Under the pieces are notes generated by a model, which was not told the DNA's origin, made no database searches, and saw only the letters and a list, made by a program, of their open reading frames with translations. The translations under genes were made by a program, and so were the position numbers. 64,000 nucleotides of DNA from Stenotrophomonas nematodicola (GTDB taxonomy: Bacteria > Pseudomonadota > Gammaproteobacteria > Xanthomonadales > Xanthomonadaceae): the NCBI RefSeq assembly GCF_009467805.1, contig NZ_WIAY01000003.1, forward strand, positions 372,001 through 436,000. The letters are read 5' to 3'. Within the stretch, counting starts at the first letter, position 1, and each line of letters starts with the position of its first letter. Shown here one piece after another: positions 7,712 to 16,423 of this stretch.

Positions 7712-10540
7712 TCAGCCGGCGGCGTTTACCGCTGCCTGGAAGGGAAGCCCGGCTGCATCGCAGGCGGCGCTGATGATGATCCGTGCGTCTTCCAGCGCCG
7801 GGGTGGGCGCGGCCAGCCGTGGGCGGCGATCCAGGGTGCAGGCCAGGCCGACATCCAGCAGGGCGGCGTGGGCGGCGTGCAGGCCCTGACGGGTGCCGCC
7901 CGGCAGCCAGGCGATGTCGGCCAGGGCGTCGATGAGGCGGGGGGTGTCGCGCGGCTGCAGCACCTGCGGGTGGCTGGCGGCGCTGTCGAGCACGCCGGTC
8001 TGCAGCAGGAACTCCAGATCGACGATGCCGCCGGCGCCCTGCTTCAGGTCCAGCCGCGCGGCGTCGCTGCGGTCCAGTTCGGTGCGCATGCGGCCGCGCA
8101 TTTTCACCACATCGGCATACAACACGTCGCGGTCGCGCGCGCGGCCCAGCGTCTGCGCACGCACGGTGTCGAAATCGGCCAGCAGGCCCGCATCGCCGGC
8201 GATGCCGCGCGCGCGTACCAGGGCCTGGTGTTCCCACGTCCATGCGCGCTCGCGCTGGTACTCGGTGTAGCTGGCCAGCGACGACACCAGCGTGCCCTTG
8301 CCACCATCCGGGCGCAGGCGCACGTCGATGTCGTACAGGCGGCCGGCGGCGGTGACGGCGCCGAGCAGCGCCATCACCTTCTGCGCCAGCCGCGCGTACC
8401 AGCGACCGGGATCGAGCGGGCGCGCGCCATCGCTGGCGTCCACGCCGGCCGGATGGTCGTGCAGGAACACCAGGTCCAGGTCCGAGCCGAAGCCCAGCTC
8501 CAGTCCGCCGAGGCTGCCGTAGCCGATGATCGCAAAGCGGCCGCCGGGAATGGCGCCGTGGACGTGGCGCAGGTCGGCCTCGGCCATCGCCAGCACGGTC
8601 ACCACCACCGCCTGGGCCAGTTCGGCCAACTGGCGGGTGGTGTCGACCGCACGCTGGCGGCCGTCGAGGGTGGCCATCGCCATGCGGAAGCTGAGCGCCA
8701 GGCGGGTTTCATTGAGCAGGCGCAGGGCGGCTTCGGGATCGTCCACGGCCAGCGCGGCGTCGCACTCGGCCTGCATTGCCGCAGCATCGGGCATCGGCCC
8801 GGACACGCGCACGTCGAGCAGTTCGTCGAGCAGCAACGGATAGGCCGCCAGCCGCTCGGACAGCAGCGCGCTGCGCGCGAGCACGTCCACCAGCCGCGCC
8901 AGGGCGCTGGGCTGCTCGTCGAGCAGTGCCAGGTAGCTGGTGCGCCGCAGGATGGCCTGGAGCAGACCGAGTACGCGCTTGAGCGCGGCATCGGGGTGCG
9001 GCGAGCCGGTGGCGGCATGCAGCAGCGCGGGCAGTACGCGGTCCAGGCGCGCACGCGCCCCATCGGACAGCGAACGCACGCCGAGGGACTGGGCAAAGTC
9101 GCGCAGCGATTGGTCGGCCCCCCCGGCATCGTGGAAGCCGGCGCTGGCCAGCACCTCGGCGCTGCCGGCGTCGGGCAGGCCACGCCAGTAATTGGCGAGC
9201 GCATCGGGCGCGGCCTGCCCGGCACGCGGGGCCAGCAGCGCGCCGAACTCGGTGGCCACGCGCTGGCGCTGCACCTCCAGCGCGGCAACCAGGGCATCCC
9301 AGTCCGCATGACCCAGGCCGACGGCGATGCGCAGGCGGTCGGTGGGATCGGCCGGGAGCGCGTGGGTCTGGGCATCGCGCAGCATCTGCAGACGGTTTTC
9401 CAGGCGGCGCAGGAAGGCGTACGCCTGCAGCAGGTCGGCGCCGTCCTGGGCGGCCATCTGGCCGCAGGCGACCAGCGCCGGCAGTGCGTGCAGCAGGCGG
9501 CGCTCGCGCAGCGAGGCGTCGCGGCCACCGCGGATCAACTGCAGCGCCTGCGCCAGGAATTCGATCTCGCGGATGCCACCGGGGCCACGCTTGATGTCAT
9601 CGAACATCTCGCGGCGCGCCACTTCGGCGGTGATCGCCGCCTTCATCTCGCGCAGGCCGTCGAGCGCGGTGAAGTCGAGGTAACGGCGGTAGACGAACGG
9701 TCGCAGGGTCTGCAGCCAGGCTTCGCCGGCGGCGATGTCGCCGGCCACCGCGCGCGCCTTCAGCCAGGCGTAGCGCTCCCAGTCGCGGCCTTCGCGCTGG
9801 AAGTACTGGTCCATGCCGGCGAACGACAGGGCCACCCGGCCGGCGCTGCCGAACGGGCGCAGGCGCAGATCCACGCGGTGGCTGAAGCCGTCCACGGTGG
9901 TGTCGTCGAGCAGTTTGGCCAGCCGTTGGCCGAGCCGGGCGAAATACTCTTCGGCGGCCAGCGGACGGGCGCCGTCGGACTCGCCGCCCTGGGGGTAGGC
10001 GTAGACCAGGTCGACATCGGAACTGAAATTGAGTTCGCCCCCACCGAGCTTGCCCAGCCCGAACACGACCAGTTGCTGGGCGCTGCCGTCGGCGGCGCGC
10101 ACCACGCCGTGGCGGCCGGCAAACTCCTGCTCCAGCGCGGCCAGGCCGAGGCCCAGGCAGTCTTCGGCCAGGGTGGTGGCGCCGGCCAGGGTGGCGGGCA
10201 CGTCGTCGAGGCCGGCCAGGTCACGCCAGATCAGCCGGGTGGAGGCGGCGGTACGGTAGCGGCGCAGGCGCTGCGGCCAGTCGCTGGGATGCTGGGGGTC
10301 GAGCGCGGGAAGCGGCAACGGCGGGCAACCGGGCTGGGCCAGGTGCGACAGCAGCGCCGGCTGCCGGCACAGGGTGTCGATGGCGAAGTCGCTGGTGATG
10401 GCCAGCAGGCGGACCTGGTCGAGCACGTCGGCCGAAGGAGGCCAGTGGCCGCCGTCGGTGAGCGAGAGCGCCAGGCGCGCGAGGGCGCGGTCGACGAGGG
10501 GAACGAGGGTGGCGGGGACGGCGTCGGCGGGCATCGGCAT
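7712..10540 (-). CDS. glnE: Bifunctional glutamine synthetase adenylyltransferase/adenylyl-removing enzyme
   Basis: 942 residues, the normal length. GlnE attaches AMP to glutamine synthetase and removes it, under control of PII and glutamine. Two nucleotidyltransferase domains are visible: [12 protein letters not shown]...SDVDLVY near residue 161-180, and [12 protein letters not shown]...SDLDLVF near 670-690, each with the DxD metal pair. [11 protein letters not shown] (near 340) and [10 protein letters not shown] mark the helical parts that follow each domain. The start at 10540 gives the usual N-terminus; upstream in-frame codons are not supported. It is transcribed towards the 41-bp repeat, and a hairpin terminator lies just upstream of its start. 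Confidence 0.96.
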   Translation of the reverse strand: MPMPADAVPATLVPLVDRALARLALSLTDGGHWPPSADVLDQVRLLAITSDFAIDTLCRQPALLSHLAQPGCPPLPLPALDPQHPSDWPQRLRRYRTAASTRLIWRDLAGLDDVPATLAGATTLAEDCLGLGLAALEQEFAGRHGVVRAADGSAQQLVVFGLGKLGGGELNFSSDVDLVYAYPQGGESDGARPLAAEEYFARLGQRLAKLLDDTTVDGFSHRVDLRLRPFGSAGRVALSFAGMDQYFQREGRDWERYAWLKARAVAGDIAAGEAWLQTLRPFVYRRYLDFTALDGLREMKAAITAEVARREMFDDIKRGPGGIREIEFLAQALQLIRGGRDASLRERRLLHALPALVACGQMAAQDGADLLQAYAFLRRLENRLQMLRDAQTHALPADPTDRLRIAVGLGHADWDALVAALEVQRQRVATEFGALLAPRAGQAAPDALANYWRGLPDAGSAEVLASAGFHDAGGADQSLRDFAQSLGVRSLSDGARARLDRVLPALLHAATGSPHPDAALKRVLGLLQAILRRTSYLALLDEQPSALARLVDVLARSALLSERLAAYPLLLDELLDVRVSGPMPDAAAMQAECDAALAVDDPEAALRLLNETRLALSFRMAMATLDGRQRAVDTTRQLAELAQAVVVTVLAMAEADLRHVHGAIPGGRFAIIGYGSLGGLELGFGSDLDLVFLHDHPAGVDASDGARPLDPGRWYARLAQKVMALLGAVTAAGRLYDIDVRLRPDGGKGTLVSSLASYTEYQRERAWTWEHQALVRARGIAGDAGLLADFDTVRAQTLGRARDRDVLYADVVKMRGRMRTELDRSDAARLDLKQGAGGIVDLEFLLQTGVLDSAASHPQVLQPRDTPRLIDALADIAWLPGGTRQGLHAAHAALLDVGLACTLDRRPRLAAPTPALEDARIIISAACDAAGLPFQAAVNAAG

Positions 10541-10607
10541 GCGGGGATTATGCCGGGCGCGTGCACACGCAGCGCAGCGGCGGGACCGTCGATCCCGAAC
10601 GGCGGGC

Positions 10608-10652
10608 ATAAAAAAGCCCGCTTGCAGCGAACTGCCAGCGGGCTCTGCTCCC
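10608..10652 (-). terminator. Rho-independent terminator just upstream of glnE on the same strand
   Basis: On the minus strand the sequence reads AGCCCGCT, then a roughly 12-base loop region, then AGCGGGCT-like pairing (AGCCCGCTggcag...ctgcAAGCGGGCT) followed by six T. It ends 68 bases before the glnE start codon. It therefore ends a transcript that comes from 10.66-10.85 kb, where no protein gene is visible on this strand. It may be the 3' end of a small RNA or a leader attenuator. Confidence 0.75.
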
Positions 10653-10810
10653 TCCCCCACGTCGGGATGCAGGTCGATCTTCTAGGGTCGGCGGAGAACT
10701 TGCACGCTGCACTGCAAAACAATACTTGCGGGTACAGAAGTGCCGATAAACCTGAACAGGGAGCGCTCTGCCTGGATTGCCATCCCACCTTGGTCGCACA
10801 CCCGGGGGGG
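10653..10810 (-). ncRNA. Possible small RNA or glnE leader ending at the 10608 terminator
   Basis: This gap between divergent genes holds no convincing reading frame but ends in a strong minus-strand terminator. GCTCCCT (about 10766-10760) can pair with AGGGAGC (about 10653-10647), which would close a structured RNA of roughly 120-200 bases. I compared it by eye with 6S, SRP, tmRNA and RNase P consensus features and saw no match. A clear promoter was not found either, so the call is tentative. Confidence 0.3.
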
Positions 10811-10854
10811 ATCGGATCGCCGATAATGTGAATCCCCCCAGAAACGTTGTCGTC

Positions 10855-12369
10855 ATGTCTGTCGATCGCATTGCCAACGCGCGTCTGCGTGACCGCGTTG
10901 TATCCGCCGAAGCCGCCGCCGCCCTGATCCAGCCGGGCGAAACTGTCGCCATGAGTGGCTTCACCGGTTCGGGCTATCCCAAGGCTGTGCCGATCGCGCT
11001 TGCCCAGCGCATCGAGGCCGTCCATGCCCAGGGCCAACCGTTCCAGATCAGCCTGATGACCGGCGCGTCCACCGCCCCGGAGTTGGATGGTGCGCTGGCC
11101 AAGGCCGACGGCATCGCCATGCGCATGCCGTTCCAGAGCGACCCGGACGCGCGCAACCGCATCAACGCTGGCAAGCTGGACTACATCGACATCCATCTCA
11201 GCCACGTCGCCCAGCACGTCTGGTTCGGCTTTTACGGCGAGATCGACACGGCGGTGATCGAGGTCTCGGCGATCCGCGAAGACGGGTCGCTGGTGCCCTC
11301 CACGTCGGTGGGCAACAACAAGACCTGGCTGGACCTGGCCAAGAAGGTGATCATCGAGGTCAACGAGTGGCAGCCGGCCGGCGTGGACGGCATGCATGAC
11401 ATCTACTACGGCACGGCATTGCCGCCGCACCGCAAGCCTATCCCGCTGGTGCATGCCAACGACCGCATCGGCGAGACGGCGCTGCGCTGCGACCCGGACA
11501 AGATCGTGGCGGTGGTGCGTACCAACGGACCGGACCGCAACAGCCCGTTCAGCCCCATCGACAGCACCAGCGAGCAGATCGCCGCGTACCTGATCGAGTT
11601 CCTGAAGCACGAAGTGGCGCGTGGCCGCCTGCCGGCCAACCTGCTGCCGCTGCAGTCGGGCGTGGGCAACATTCCCAATGCCGTGCTGGCCGGGCTGGGC
11701 AAAAGCGGCTTCCGCGACCTGAGTGCGTTCACCGAAGTGATCCAGGACGGCATGCTCGACCTGCTGCGCGACGGCGTGCTGAGCTATGCCTCGTGCACCG
11801 GGTTCGCGCTGAGCCCGCAGGCCAATGAAACGTTCAAGGCGAACATCGACTTCTACCGCGAGCGCATCATCATGCGGACGCAGGAGATCTCCAACCATCC
11901 CGAGCTGGTGCGCCGACTGGGCTGCATCGGCATGAACGGGATGATCGAGGTGGATCTGTACGGCAACGTCAATTCCACCCACGTGATGGGCAGCCGGATC
12001 ATGAACGGCATCGGCGGTTCGGGCGACTTTGCGCGCAACGGGTTCCTGTCGGCCTTCCTGAGCCCGTCCACGGCCAAGAACGGCACGATCTCGGCGATCG
12101 TGCCGATGGTGAGCCACGTCGACCATACCGAGCACGATGTGTCGGTGATCGTGACCGAACAGGGCCTGGCCGATCTGCGCGGGCTGACCCCGCGCAAGCG
12201 CGCGCGGGTGGTGATCGACAACTGCGCGCACCCGGACTTCCGCGACCAGCTCAACGACTACGTCGAGCGCGCCAGCCGCGACAGCTACGGCAAGCACACG
12301 CCGCACCTGCTGCCCGAAGCGTTGTCGTGGCACCAGCGGTGGCTGGATACGGGAACGATGAAGGTGTGA
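10855..12369 (+). CDS. Acetyl-CoA hydrolase/succinate:acetate CoA-transferase
   Basis: 504 residues, matching class I CoA-transferases such as AarC and yeast Ach1. The catalytic glutamate is at residue 294 (FTEVIQDG), the same position as in AarC. Other family marks are GFTGSGYPK near residue 38, VPSTSVGNNKT near 148, and GGSGDFARNGF near 389. The enzyme moves CoA between acetyl-CoA and succinate (or hydrolyses acetyl-CoA), linking acetate to the TCA cycle. The ATG at 10855 was chosen because it gives the conserved N-terminus. It is convergent with the next gene, with a hairpin repeat between them. Confidence 0.92.
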   Translation: MSVDRIANARLRDRVVSAEAAAALIQPGETVAMSGFTGSGYPKAVPIALAQRIEAVHAQGQPFQISLMTGASTAPELDGALAKADGIAMRMPFQSDPDARNRINAGKLDYIDIHLSHVAQHVWFGFYGEIDTAVIEVSAIREDGSLVPSTSVGNNKTWLDLAKKVIIEVNEWQPAGVDGMHDIYYGTALPPHRKPIPLVHANDRIGETALRCDPDKIVAVVRTNGPDRNSPFSPIDSTSEQIAAYLIEFLKHEVARGRLPANLLPLQSGVGNIPNAVLAGLGKSGFRDLSAFTEVIQDGMLDLLRDGVLSYASCTGFALSPQANETFKANIDFYRERIIMRTQEISNHPELVRRLGCIGMNGMIEVDLYGNVNSTHVMGSRIMNGIGGSGDFARNGFLSAFLSPSTAKNGTISAIVPMVSHVDHTEHDVSVIVTEQGLADLRGLTPRKRARVVIDNCAHPDFRDQLNDYVERASRDSYGKHTPHLLPEALSWHQRWLDTGTMKV

Positions 12370-12372
12370 GGG

Positions 12373-12398
12373 AGTGCCGGCCAGCGGCCGGCACTACC
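12373..12398 (-). repeat. GTAG hairpin repeat overlapping the hglS stop codon
   Basis: On the minus strand GGTAGTGCCGGCC is followed by a 3-base loop and GGCCGGCAC, a perfect 9-bp stem. The TAG inside GTAG is the stop codon of the minus-strand gene. It lies in the 24-bp gap between two convergent genes and may also act as a bidirectional transcript-end hairpin, although there is no T-run. Confidence 0.85.
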
Positions 12399-13761
12399 GG
12401 GCGTGGAGGGTGGCCAGCGACTCGGCCTGGAGGCGCTCGTAGATGGCGAACTCGTCTTCGACCTTCATGCCCAGCGCGTGCTCGAAGGCGTCGCGGTTGG
12501 CGTGGGCGGCGTAGGCGCGCTGTTCTTCGCCGCCGAGATTGGACTGGAAGATGCCCGCAGCGCTGACCGGCAGGAAATCCTCGTAGACGATCGGATCGGC
12601 GCTGGCCAGCCCGGCGGCGATCAGTGCCTCGGCCGGAAGATCGCCAACGGCGTCGGGGGCGGCACGGCCGGCGTCGGTAAGCGCGTAGCGGTAATACCCC
12701 AGCCCTTCGCGGCGCAGGGTGTCGTGATCGTCCGGGAACGCACGGAAGGCCGCCGCCAGGCGGGTCGGATAGTCCTGGCCGGTGCTGCCGGCGCCGTCAC
12801 TGTCGCGCGCCTTGGCCAGCAGCTGGTCGTACAGCGCGCGCCCCTTGGGCGTGAGCGCCAGGCCGCGCTGCTCGATTTCGCCGAATCGCGCGGTGTGGGT
12901 GCCGGCATCGGCGCTGTCGCCCGACGGGAAGTGCACCGGCTCCTCCAGCGCCTTGAAGCTGGTCTGGCGCAGCAGGATCGGGCAACGCCTCGGCGGCGGG
13001 CCTTCGATCACCGCCTTGGCGGCCAGGCCGCGCGCGAGCATGCCGGCCTGGGCGGCATCGATGTCCAGCGTGCGTGGGGTGAGGTGGTTGATGTGCGGGC
13101 CACGGAAGCTGACCACGTCGGCAATCAGCCGATGGGCGTCGTGCAGGGCATGGTAGGTGGCCAGCGACACGGTGGCATCGCCATGCCAGCGGAAGGTCTC
13201 CAGCGCGGCAATGACGAAACGCCGGCTGTCGGCCTGATCCAGCCCACCATCGCGCTCGGCCTGCGCGATCAGCGCCAGCGCCTCGTCGGTGAAGATGCGG
13301 CGGCGTGCCAGGATCTGCGCGGACTGCTCGCGCAGCGCGGCGTCTTCGATGAGCTCCAGCCGCAGCAGCGAGGTGAACACGCGGAACGGGTTGTGCGCGA
13401 GCGCCTTGGCCGTGCGCGGGCGGAACGCGGTGGAGTGCACCGGCACGCCGGCCACGGACAGGTCGTAGTAGCCCACCGGGTACATGCCCATCAGTGCGAA
13501 CAGGCGCCCCAGCGTGGCCAGTTCCTCGGCGGTGCCGACGCGGATGGCGCCGTGGCGCTCCTGCGCCAGGCGCGCGCGCTCATCGGTGCGGTCCATCTGC
13601 CCGGCCAGCGCCGGATCGGCGGTGAGCACGGCATCGTTGATCTCGGCCACCAGGTCCACCAGCGTGCCGTACAACGGCACTTCGGTGCGGTACATGCTGG
13701 ACATGGCCTGGGCGAACAGGCTGCGGATATCGTCGGGTGAAACGAAACGGTCGGCGCTCAT
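12394..13761 (-). CDS. DUF1338/VOC-type 2-oxoadipate dioxygenase/decarboxylase (HglS/YdcJ family)
   Basis: 455 residues, close to E. coli YdcJ and Pseudomonas HglS. HglS is an Fe(II) enzyme that converts 2-oxoadipate to D-2-hydroxyglutarate in D-lysine breakdown. The expected metal ligands are visible: His in AGVPVHSTAFRP near 109, His in RGPHINHLTP near 224, and Glu in FGEIEQRGLAL near 291. No other lysine-catabolism gene is near, so the substrate is inferred from the family. The start ATG at 13761 fits the family N-terminus (SPDDIRSLFAQAMS). The TAG stop lies in a GTAG repeat. Confidence 0.88.
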   Translation of the reverse strand: MSADRFVSPDDIRSLFAQAMSSMYRTEVPLYGTLVDLVAEINDAVLTADPALAGQMDRTDERARLAQERHGAIRVGTAEELATLGRLFALMGMYPVGYYDLSVAGVPVHSTAFRPRTAKALAHNPFRVFTSLLRLELIEDAALREQSAQILARRRIFTDEALALIAQAERDGGLDQADSRRFVIAALETFRWHGDATVSLATYHALHDAHRLIADVVSFRGPHINHLTPRTLDIDAAQAGMLARGLAAKAVIEGPPPRRCPILLRQTSFKALEEPVHFPSGDSADAGTHTARFGEIEQRGLALTPKGRALYDQLLAKARDSDGAGSTGQDYPTRLAAAFRAFPDDHDTLRREGLGYYRYALTDAGRAAPDAVGDLPAEALIAAGLASADPIVYEDFLPVSAAGIFQSNLGGEEQRAYAAHANRDAFEHALGMKVEDEFAIYERLQAESLATLHAR

Positions 13762-13880
13762 TACGTACTCGGCAACGGATCACGGGGGGGAACAGGCAAG
13801 CGCGTATTGTCGCCGAGCGGGCCGGCGGCGGCGATCTGCATAGCAGCACGAATCCACCGATGCCGCGAACGGCCGCCGTT

Positions 13881-14426
13881 TCAGGGCGTGGACGTTGAAC
13901 TGCGCGCGGCACGCTGGCGCTGGGCGTGGTCGCCGAGCTGGCGCTGCAGGGTGGCGTCGAGGGTGACCGGACGGTCCCAGTGGTCGTGGCTGGCCACGAT
14001 GGCGTGGCGCAGCGCGCGCCAGTGCAGGTTCTGCGGCGCGACCGGCAGGTCCTGCACCACGTCCTGCCACTGGCGCGGTTGCCCCTCGGCCGGCACGGCA
14101 CGGCTCCAGGCCTGCACGCTGTCGCGGCACGACCGGCCGATGGCATGGGCCCAGAAGCACGCGAAGTAGATGTCGCCGGCCTGCCAGCCGTGGGTGTACA
14201 TCAGCGCGGCGATATACCCGCGTGGGACGCCGGCATAGCGCGAGACCTCGTCCAGGAAACTGTCGGGGTAGCGCTCGGCGTAGTGGTTGATGTCGCGCAG
14301 CTGCGCATCCACCCAGTCATCGCCGGTGGCCACGGCATAGGCCGCGGACTTCTCCGGTGTCTGCTGTGCCAGTGCGGCCAGAGGCAGCACCAGCAGCAAC
14401 AGGGCAAGCAGCGTGCGCAGGGTCAT
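13881..14426 (-). CDS. Exported protein of unknown function
   Basis: 181 residues. The start at 14426 gives a clear Sec signal peptide (TLLALLLLVLPLAALAQ). The mature part has two cysteines near the centre (FACFWAHAIGRSC), several Trp, and a C-terminal HAQRQRAARSS tail. It has no membrane segment after the signal peptide, so it is probably periplasmic. I do not recognise the family, but the sequence has normal codon bias. The HAD gene lies 31 bases upstream on the same strand, which suggests co-transcription. Confidence 0.72.
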   Translation of the reverse strand: MTLRTLLALLLLVLPLAALAQQTPEKSAAYAVATGDDWVDAQLRDINHYAERYPDSFLDEVSRYAGVPRGYIAALMYTHGWQAGDIYFACFWAHAIGRSCRDSVQAWSRAVPAEGQPRQWQDVVQDLPVAPQNLHWRALRHAIVASHDHWDRPVTLDATLQRQLGDHAQRQRAARSSTSTP

Positions 14427-14457
14427 GGGACGATTCTGCCGCAGCGCTGCATGCGTG

Positions 14458-15207
14458 TCAGGCCTGCACAGCCTTGGCTTCGATGGCGCGCAGTGCCTGC
14501 GGCCAATCGAAGGCGGTGGGGGCATCGACCATGCGCGGCTCGTCGTCCGCCACCCCGTGCTGGGTTTCATGCGCCCAGGTCACGGCGTACGGGGTATGGA
14601 TGCCCCAGCCGCCCAGCGTGATCACCGGCTCGATATCCGAGCGCAGCGAGTTGCCCACCATGCAGAAGCGCGCGATCGGCAGGTCGAACTCTTCGAGCAC
14701 GCGTGCGTAGGTTTCCGGGTCCTTCTCCGACACGATCTCGATGCGCGGGAACAGATCGCGCAGGTTGGCCACCTTGATCTTGGCTTCCTGGTGGAACAGG
14801 TCGCCCTTGGTGATCAGCACGACCGGGTACTCGCGGGCAATCTCGGTGACCGACTCGCGCACCCCGTCAATCAGTTCCACCGGGTGACGCAGGGTGTCAT
14901 GACCGATGTCGAGGATCTGCTGCAGGTCACGCGCGCTGATCATCTGCCGGGTGATCTCGATGGCCGCTTCAACCATCGACAGGGTCATGCCCTTGACGCC
15001 GTAACCGAACACGCCGAGGTTGCGCTGCTGCACTTCCAGCAGGTGGCGCGCAGTCCGGGTGTCGTGGACGTCGATGTAGCGCGACAGGATGTCGAGGTAG
15101 TCCTGTTCGGCCTTGCGGTAATAGTCTTCGCTCTTCCACAGCGTGTCGTCACCGTCAAAACCGACCAGGCCGATAGCGCCTTGCGGCGTGGGCATGGAGG
15201 TCATCAT
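14458..15207 (-). CDS. HAD-superfamily hydrolase
   Basis: 249 residues. HAD motifs appear in order: motif I GFDGDDTLW near residue 19 (nucleophile Asp and acid Asp); motif II VVLITKGD near 131; a conserved Lys in the SEKDPETY segment; and motif IV MVGNSLRSDIEPV near 186. Such proteins are phosphatases acting on small metabolites or nucleotides; the substrate cannot be told from sequence. Three closely spaced starts are possible (15207, 15204 and 15195), none with a strong ribosome site. It lies upstream of the unknown exported protein and downstream of the EF-hand gene's terminator. Confidence 0.85.
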   Translation of the reverse strand: MMTSMPTPQGAIGLVGFDGDDTLWKSEDYYRKAEQDYLDILSRYIDVHDTRTARHLLEVQQRNLGVFGYGVKGMTLSMVEAAIEITRQMISARDLQQILDIGHDTLRHPVELIDGVRESVTEIAREYPVVLITKGDLFHQEAKIKVANLRDLFPRIEIVSEKDPETYARVLEEFDLPIARFCMVGNSLRSDIEPVITLGGWGIHTPYAVTWAHETQHGVADDEPRMVDAPTAFDWPQALRAIEAKAVQA

Positions 15208-15256
15208 CGGCCAAGGATAGCAACACCGGGCATCGCGCCCAATGACGGAAACAGGC

Positions 15257-15288
15257 AAAAAGAAGGGCGGCCGAAGCCGCCCTTCCCC
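15257..15288 (-). terminator. Rho-independent terminator of the EF-hand gene
   Basis: The stem is AAGGGCGGC/GCCGCCCTT with a CGAA-type tetraloop, followed on the minus strand by TCTTTTTG. It lies 57 bases after the EF-hand gene's stop codon and just before the HAD gene start. Confidence 0.85.
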
Positions 15289-15344
15289 CTCACTGCCGTT
15301 CACCGGTGTCCAGCGGTGTCGGGCCCTGCCTGTGCGGGATCGCG

Positions 15345-15761
15345 TTACTTGCCCGGTTGTGCGCCGTTGCCGGCAGCCGCGCCCTGCTGGGCGGCGACAT
15401 ACGCCTTGTATTCATCCGGGCTGAGTTCGCCGTCCTTGTTGGTGTCGGCCTGGTCGAAGACCTGGGCCAGGCCGGCGTTGACCTGGGATTCGGCCTTGCT
15501 GATGGTGCCGTTGCCGTCGGTGTCGACGCTGGCCCAGGTCTGGCCGCCGCCACCGTTGGCCTGGGCCGAGGCCTGTGCCGCGGCACCGGACGCTGTATCG
15601 GCAGCGTCACCGGCCTGCGCTGCCGCCTGCTGCGCCTGCGCCGCCTGGGTCTGGGCCTGCGCGGCGCTGTGCTGGGCCGACTGGGCCATCGCCGGAATGG
15701 CCAACACACTGCCGGCGGCGACGATCAGGGCGATCAGGGGCTTGCGGTTGCGAATAGTCAT
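15345..15761 (-). CDS. Exported EF-hand calcium-binding protein
   Basis: 138 residues. It has a signal peptide (LIALIVAAGSVLAIPAMAQ), then about 45 residues of Ala/Gln-rich helix-prone linker, then two EF-hand loops: DTDGNGTISKAE near residue 80 and DTNKDGELSPDE near 105. Both loops keep the Asp/Asn/Glu positions needed to bind Ca2+. It is predicted to be periplasmic or secreted. The role is unknown; similar small EF-hand proteins are common in xanthomonads. A single-gene transcript is likely, since a strong terminator follows. Confidence 0.85.
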   Translation of the reverse strand: MTIRNRKPLIALIVAAGSVLAIPAMAQSAQHSAAQAQTQAAQAQQAAAQAGDAADTASGAAAQASAQANGGGGQTWASVDTDGNGTISKAESQVNAGLAQVFDQADTNKDGELSPDEYKAYVAAQQGAAAGNGAQPGK

Positions 15762-15981
15762 TGGGGTGGTCTCCTTGGGTGGATGTTGCGCGGCCGTTGT
15801 TTCCGCACGGCCTCCACCCTGCCAGCCCTTTTGTGAATCGATATTGCGTCGCGATCAACGCCCGCACACGGTCTTAACCACCCGGCCCAGGGCGTGGATT
15901 ACCGCCCTGGTTACGCGCAGGTGAGCAGACAGTAAGACACGCATTCAACCGGCCCGGATTTAACCGGATGCGAACGGAAAC
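15762..15981. other. Intergenic region with no gene seen
   Basis: About 220 bp between two minus-strand genes. It should contain the EF-hand gene promoter on the minus strand. ATTGCG/AATCGATATTG around 15835-15846 is locally AT-rich, but I cannot place a confident -35/-10 pair. Confidence 0.4.
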
Positions 15982-16359
15982 TCAGTCGTGGGTGGCGTTT
16001 TTTTCGCCTGAGCGCGAACTGAATATCATCCAGCCCAGGGCGACACCGCCCAACGCGCCGGCCACTTCCAGCACGACGCGCGAGCCCAGTTCGTTCGGAT
16101 CGTGGATGCTGGCCAGGAACAACCGCGCATACAACGGCGATTCGAGCCGCATCATGCCCATGTAGAACAGCTTCCAGGCATCGATGCCGGCCGAGACGAT
16201 CACCGCAATGACGCACGACCAGCCGATGGCGTGGCCCATCGACCACTGCGCCCAACGGCACAGCCGGTGCCACAGGGTGTACACCAGCAGCCCGACCAGC
16301 AACGCGATCAGGCCCGCTTCCAGCGTTCCCAGCAGTCCAAAGTGCAGTGGCAGGTTCAT
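15982..16359 (-). CDS. Small membrane protein of unknown function
   Basis: 125 residues with three hydrophobic segments (about 8-28, 45-62 and 96-113). A loop containing FYMGMMRLESPLYARLFLASIHDPNELGSR lies between the second and third. The family is not recognised. The C-terminus SGEKNATHD is polar. The start ATG at 16359 is the first in frame. It lies downstream of the VanX-type gene on the same strand with a 64-base gap and could be the last gene of that transcript, though nothing in it points to cell-wall metabolism. Confidence 0.65.
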   Translation of the reverse strand: MNLPLHFGLLGTLEAGLIALLVGLLVYTLWHRLCRWAQWSMGHAIGWSCVIAVIVSAGIDAWKLFYMGMMRLESPLYARLFLASIHDPNELGSRVVLEVAGALGGVALGWMIFSSRSGEKNATHD

Positions 16360-16423
16360 CGCGGTCCGGTCGGCAGGTCAGCGCACAGTGTAGCGGTGCG
16401 CCGGGGCGACCCGGCCCTGCAGC

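Noticed and set aside
7405..7773. Arg/Ala/His-rich proteins read from the 41-bp repeat
   Set aside because: The period is not a codon multiple and open frames occur on both strands at once, as expected for a non-coding GC-rich minisatellite.
10608..10810. 6S RNA, SRP RNA, tmRNA or RNase P RNA
   Set aside because: None of the conserved sequence features of these RNAs that I can recall could be found; only a terminator and one possible closing stem are visible.
7334..10831. A 1165-codon open frame on the plus strand across glnE
   Set aside because: It is antisense to glnE, whose two catalytic domains are intact. In GC-rich genomes the antisense frame of a real gene often stays open. The Gly/Gln/His-rich translation matches no protein pattern.
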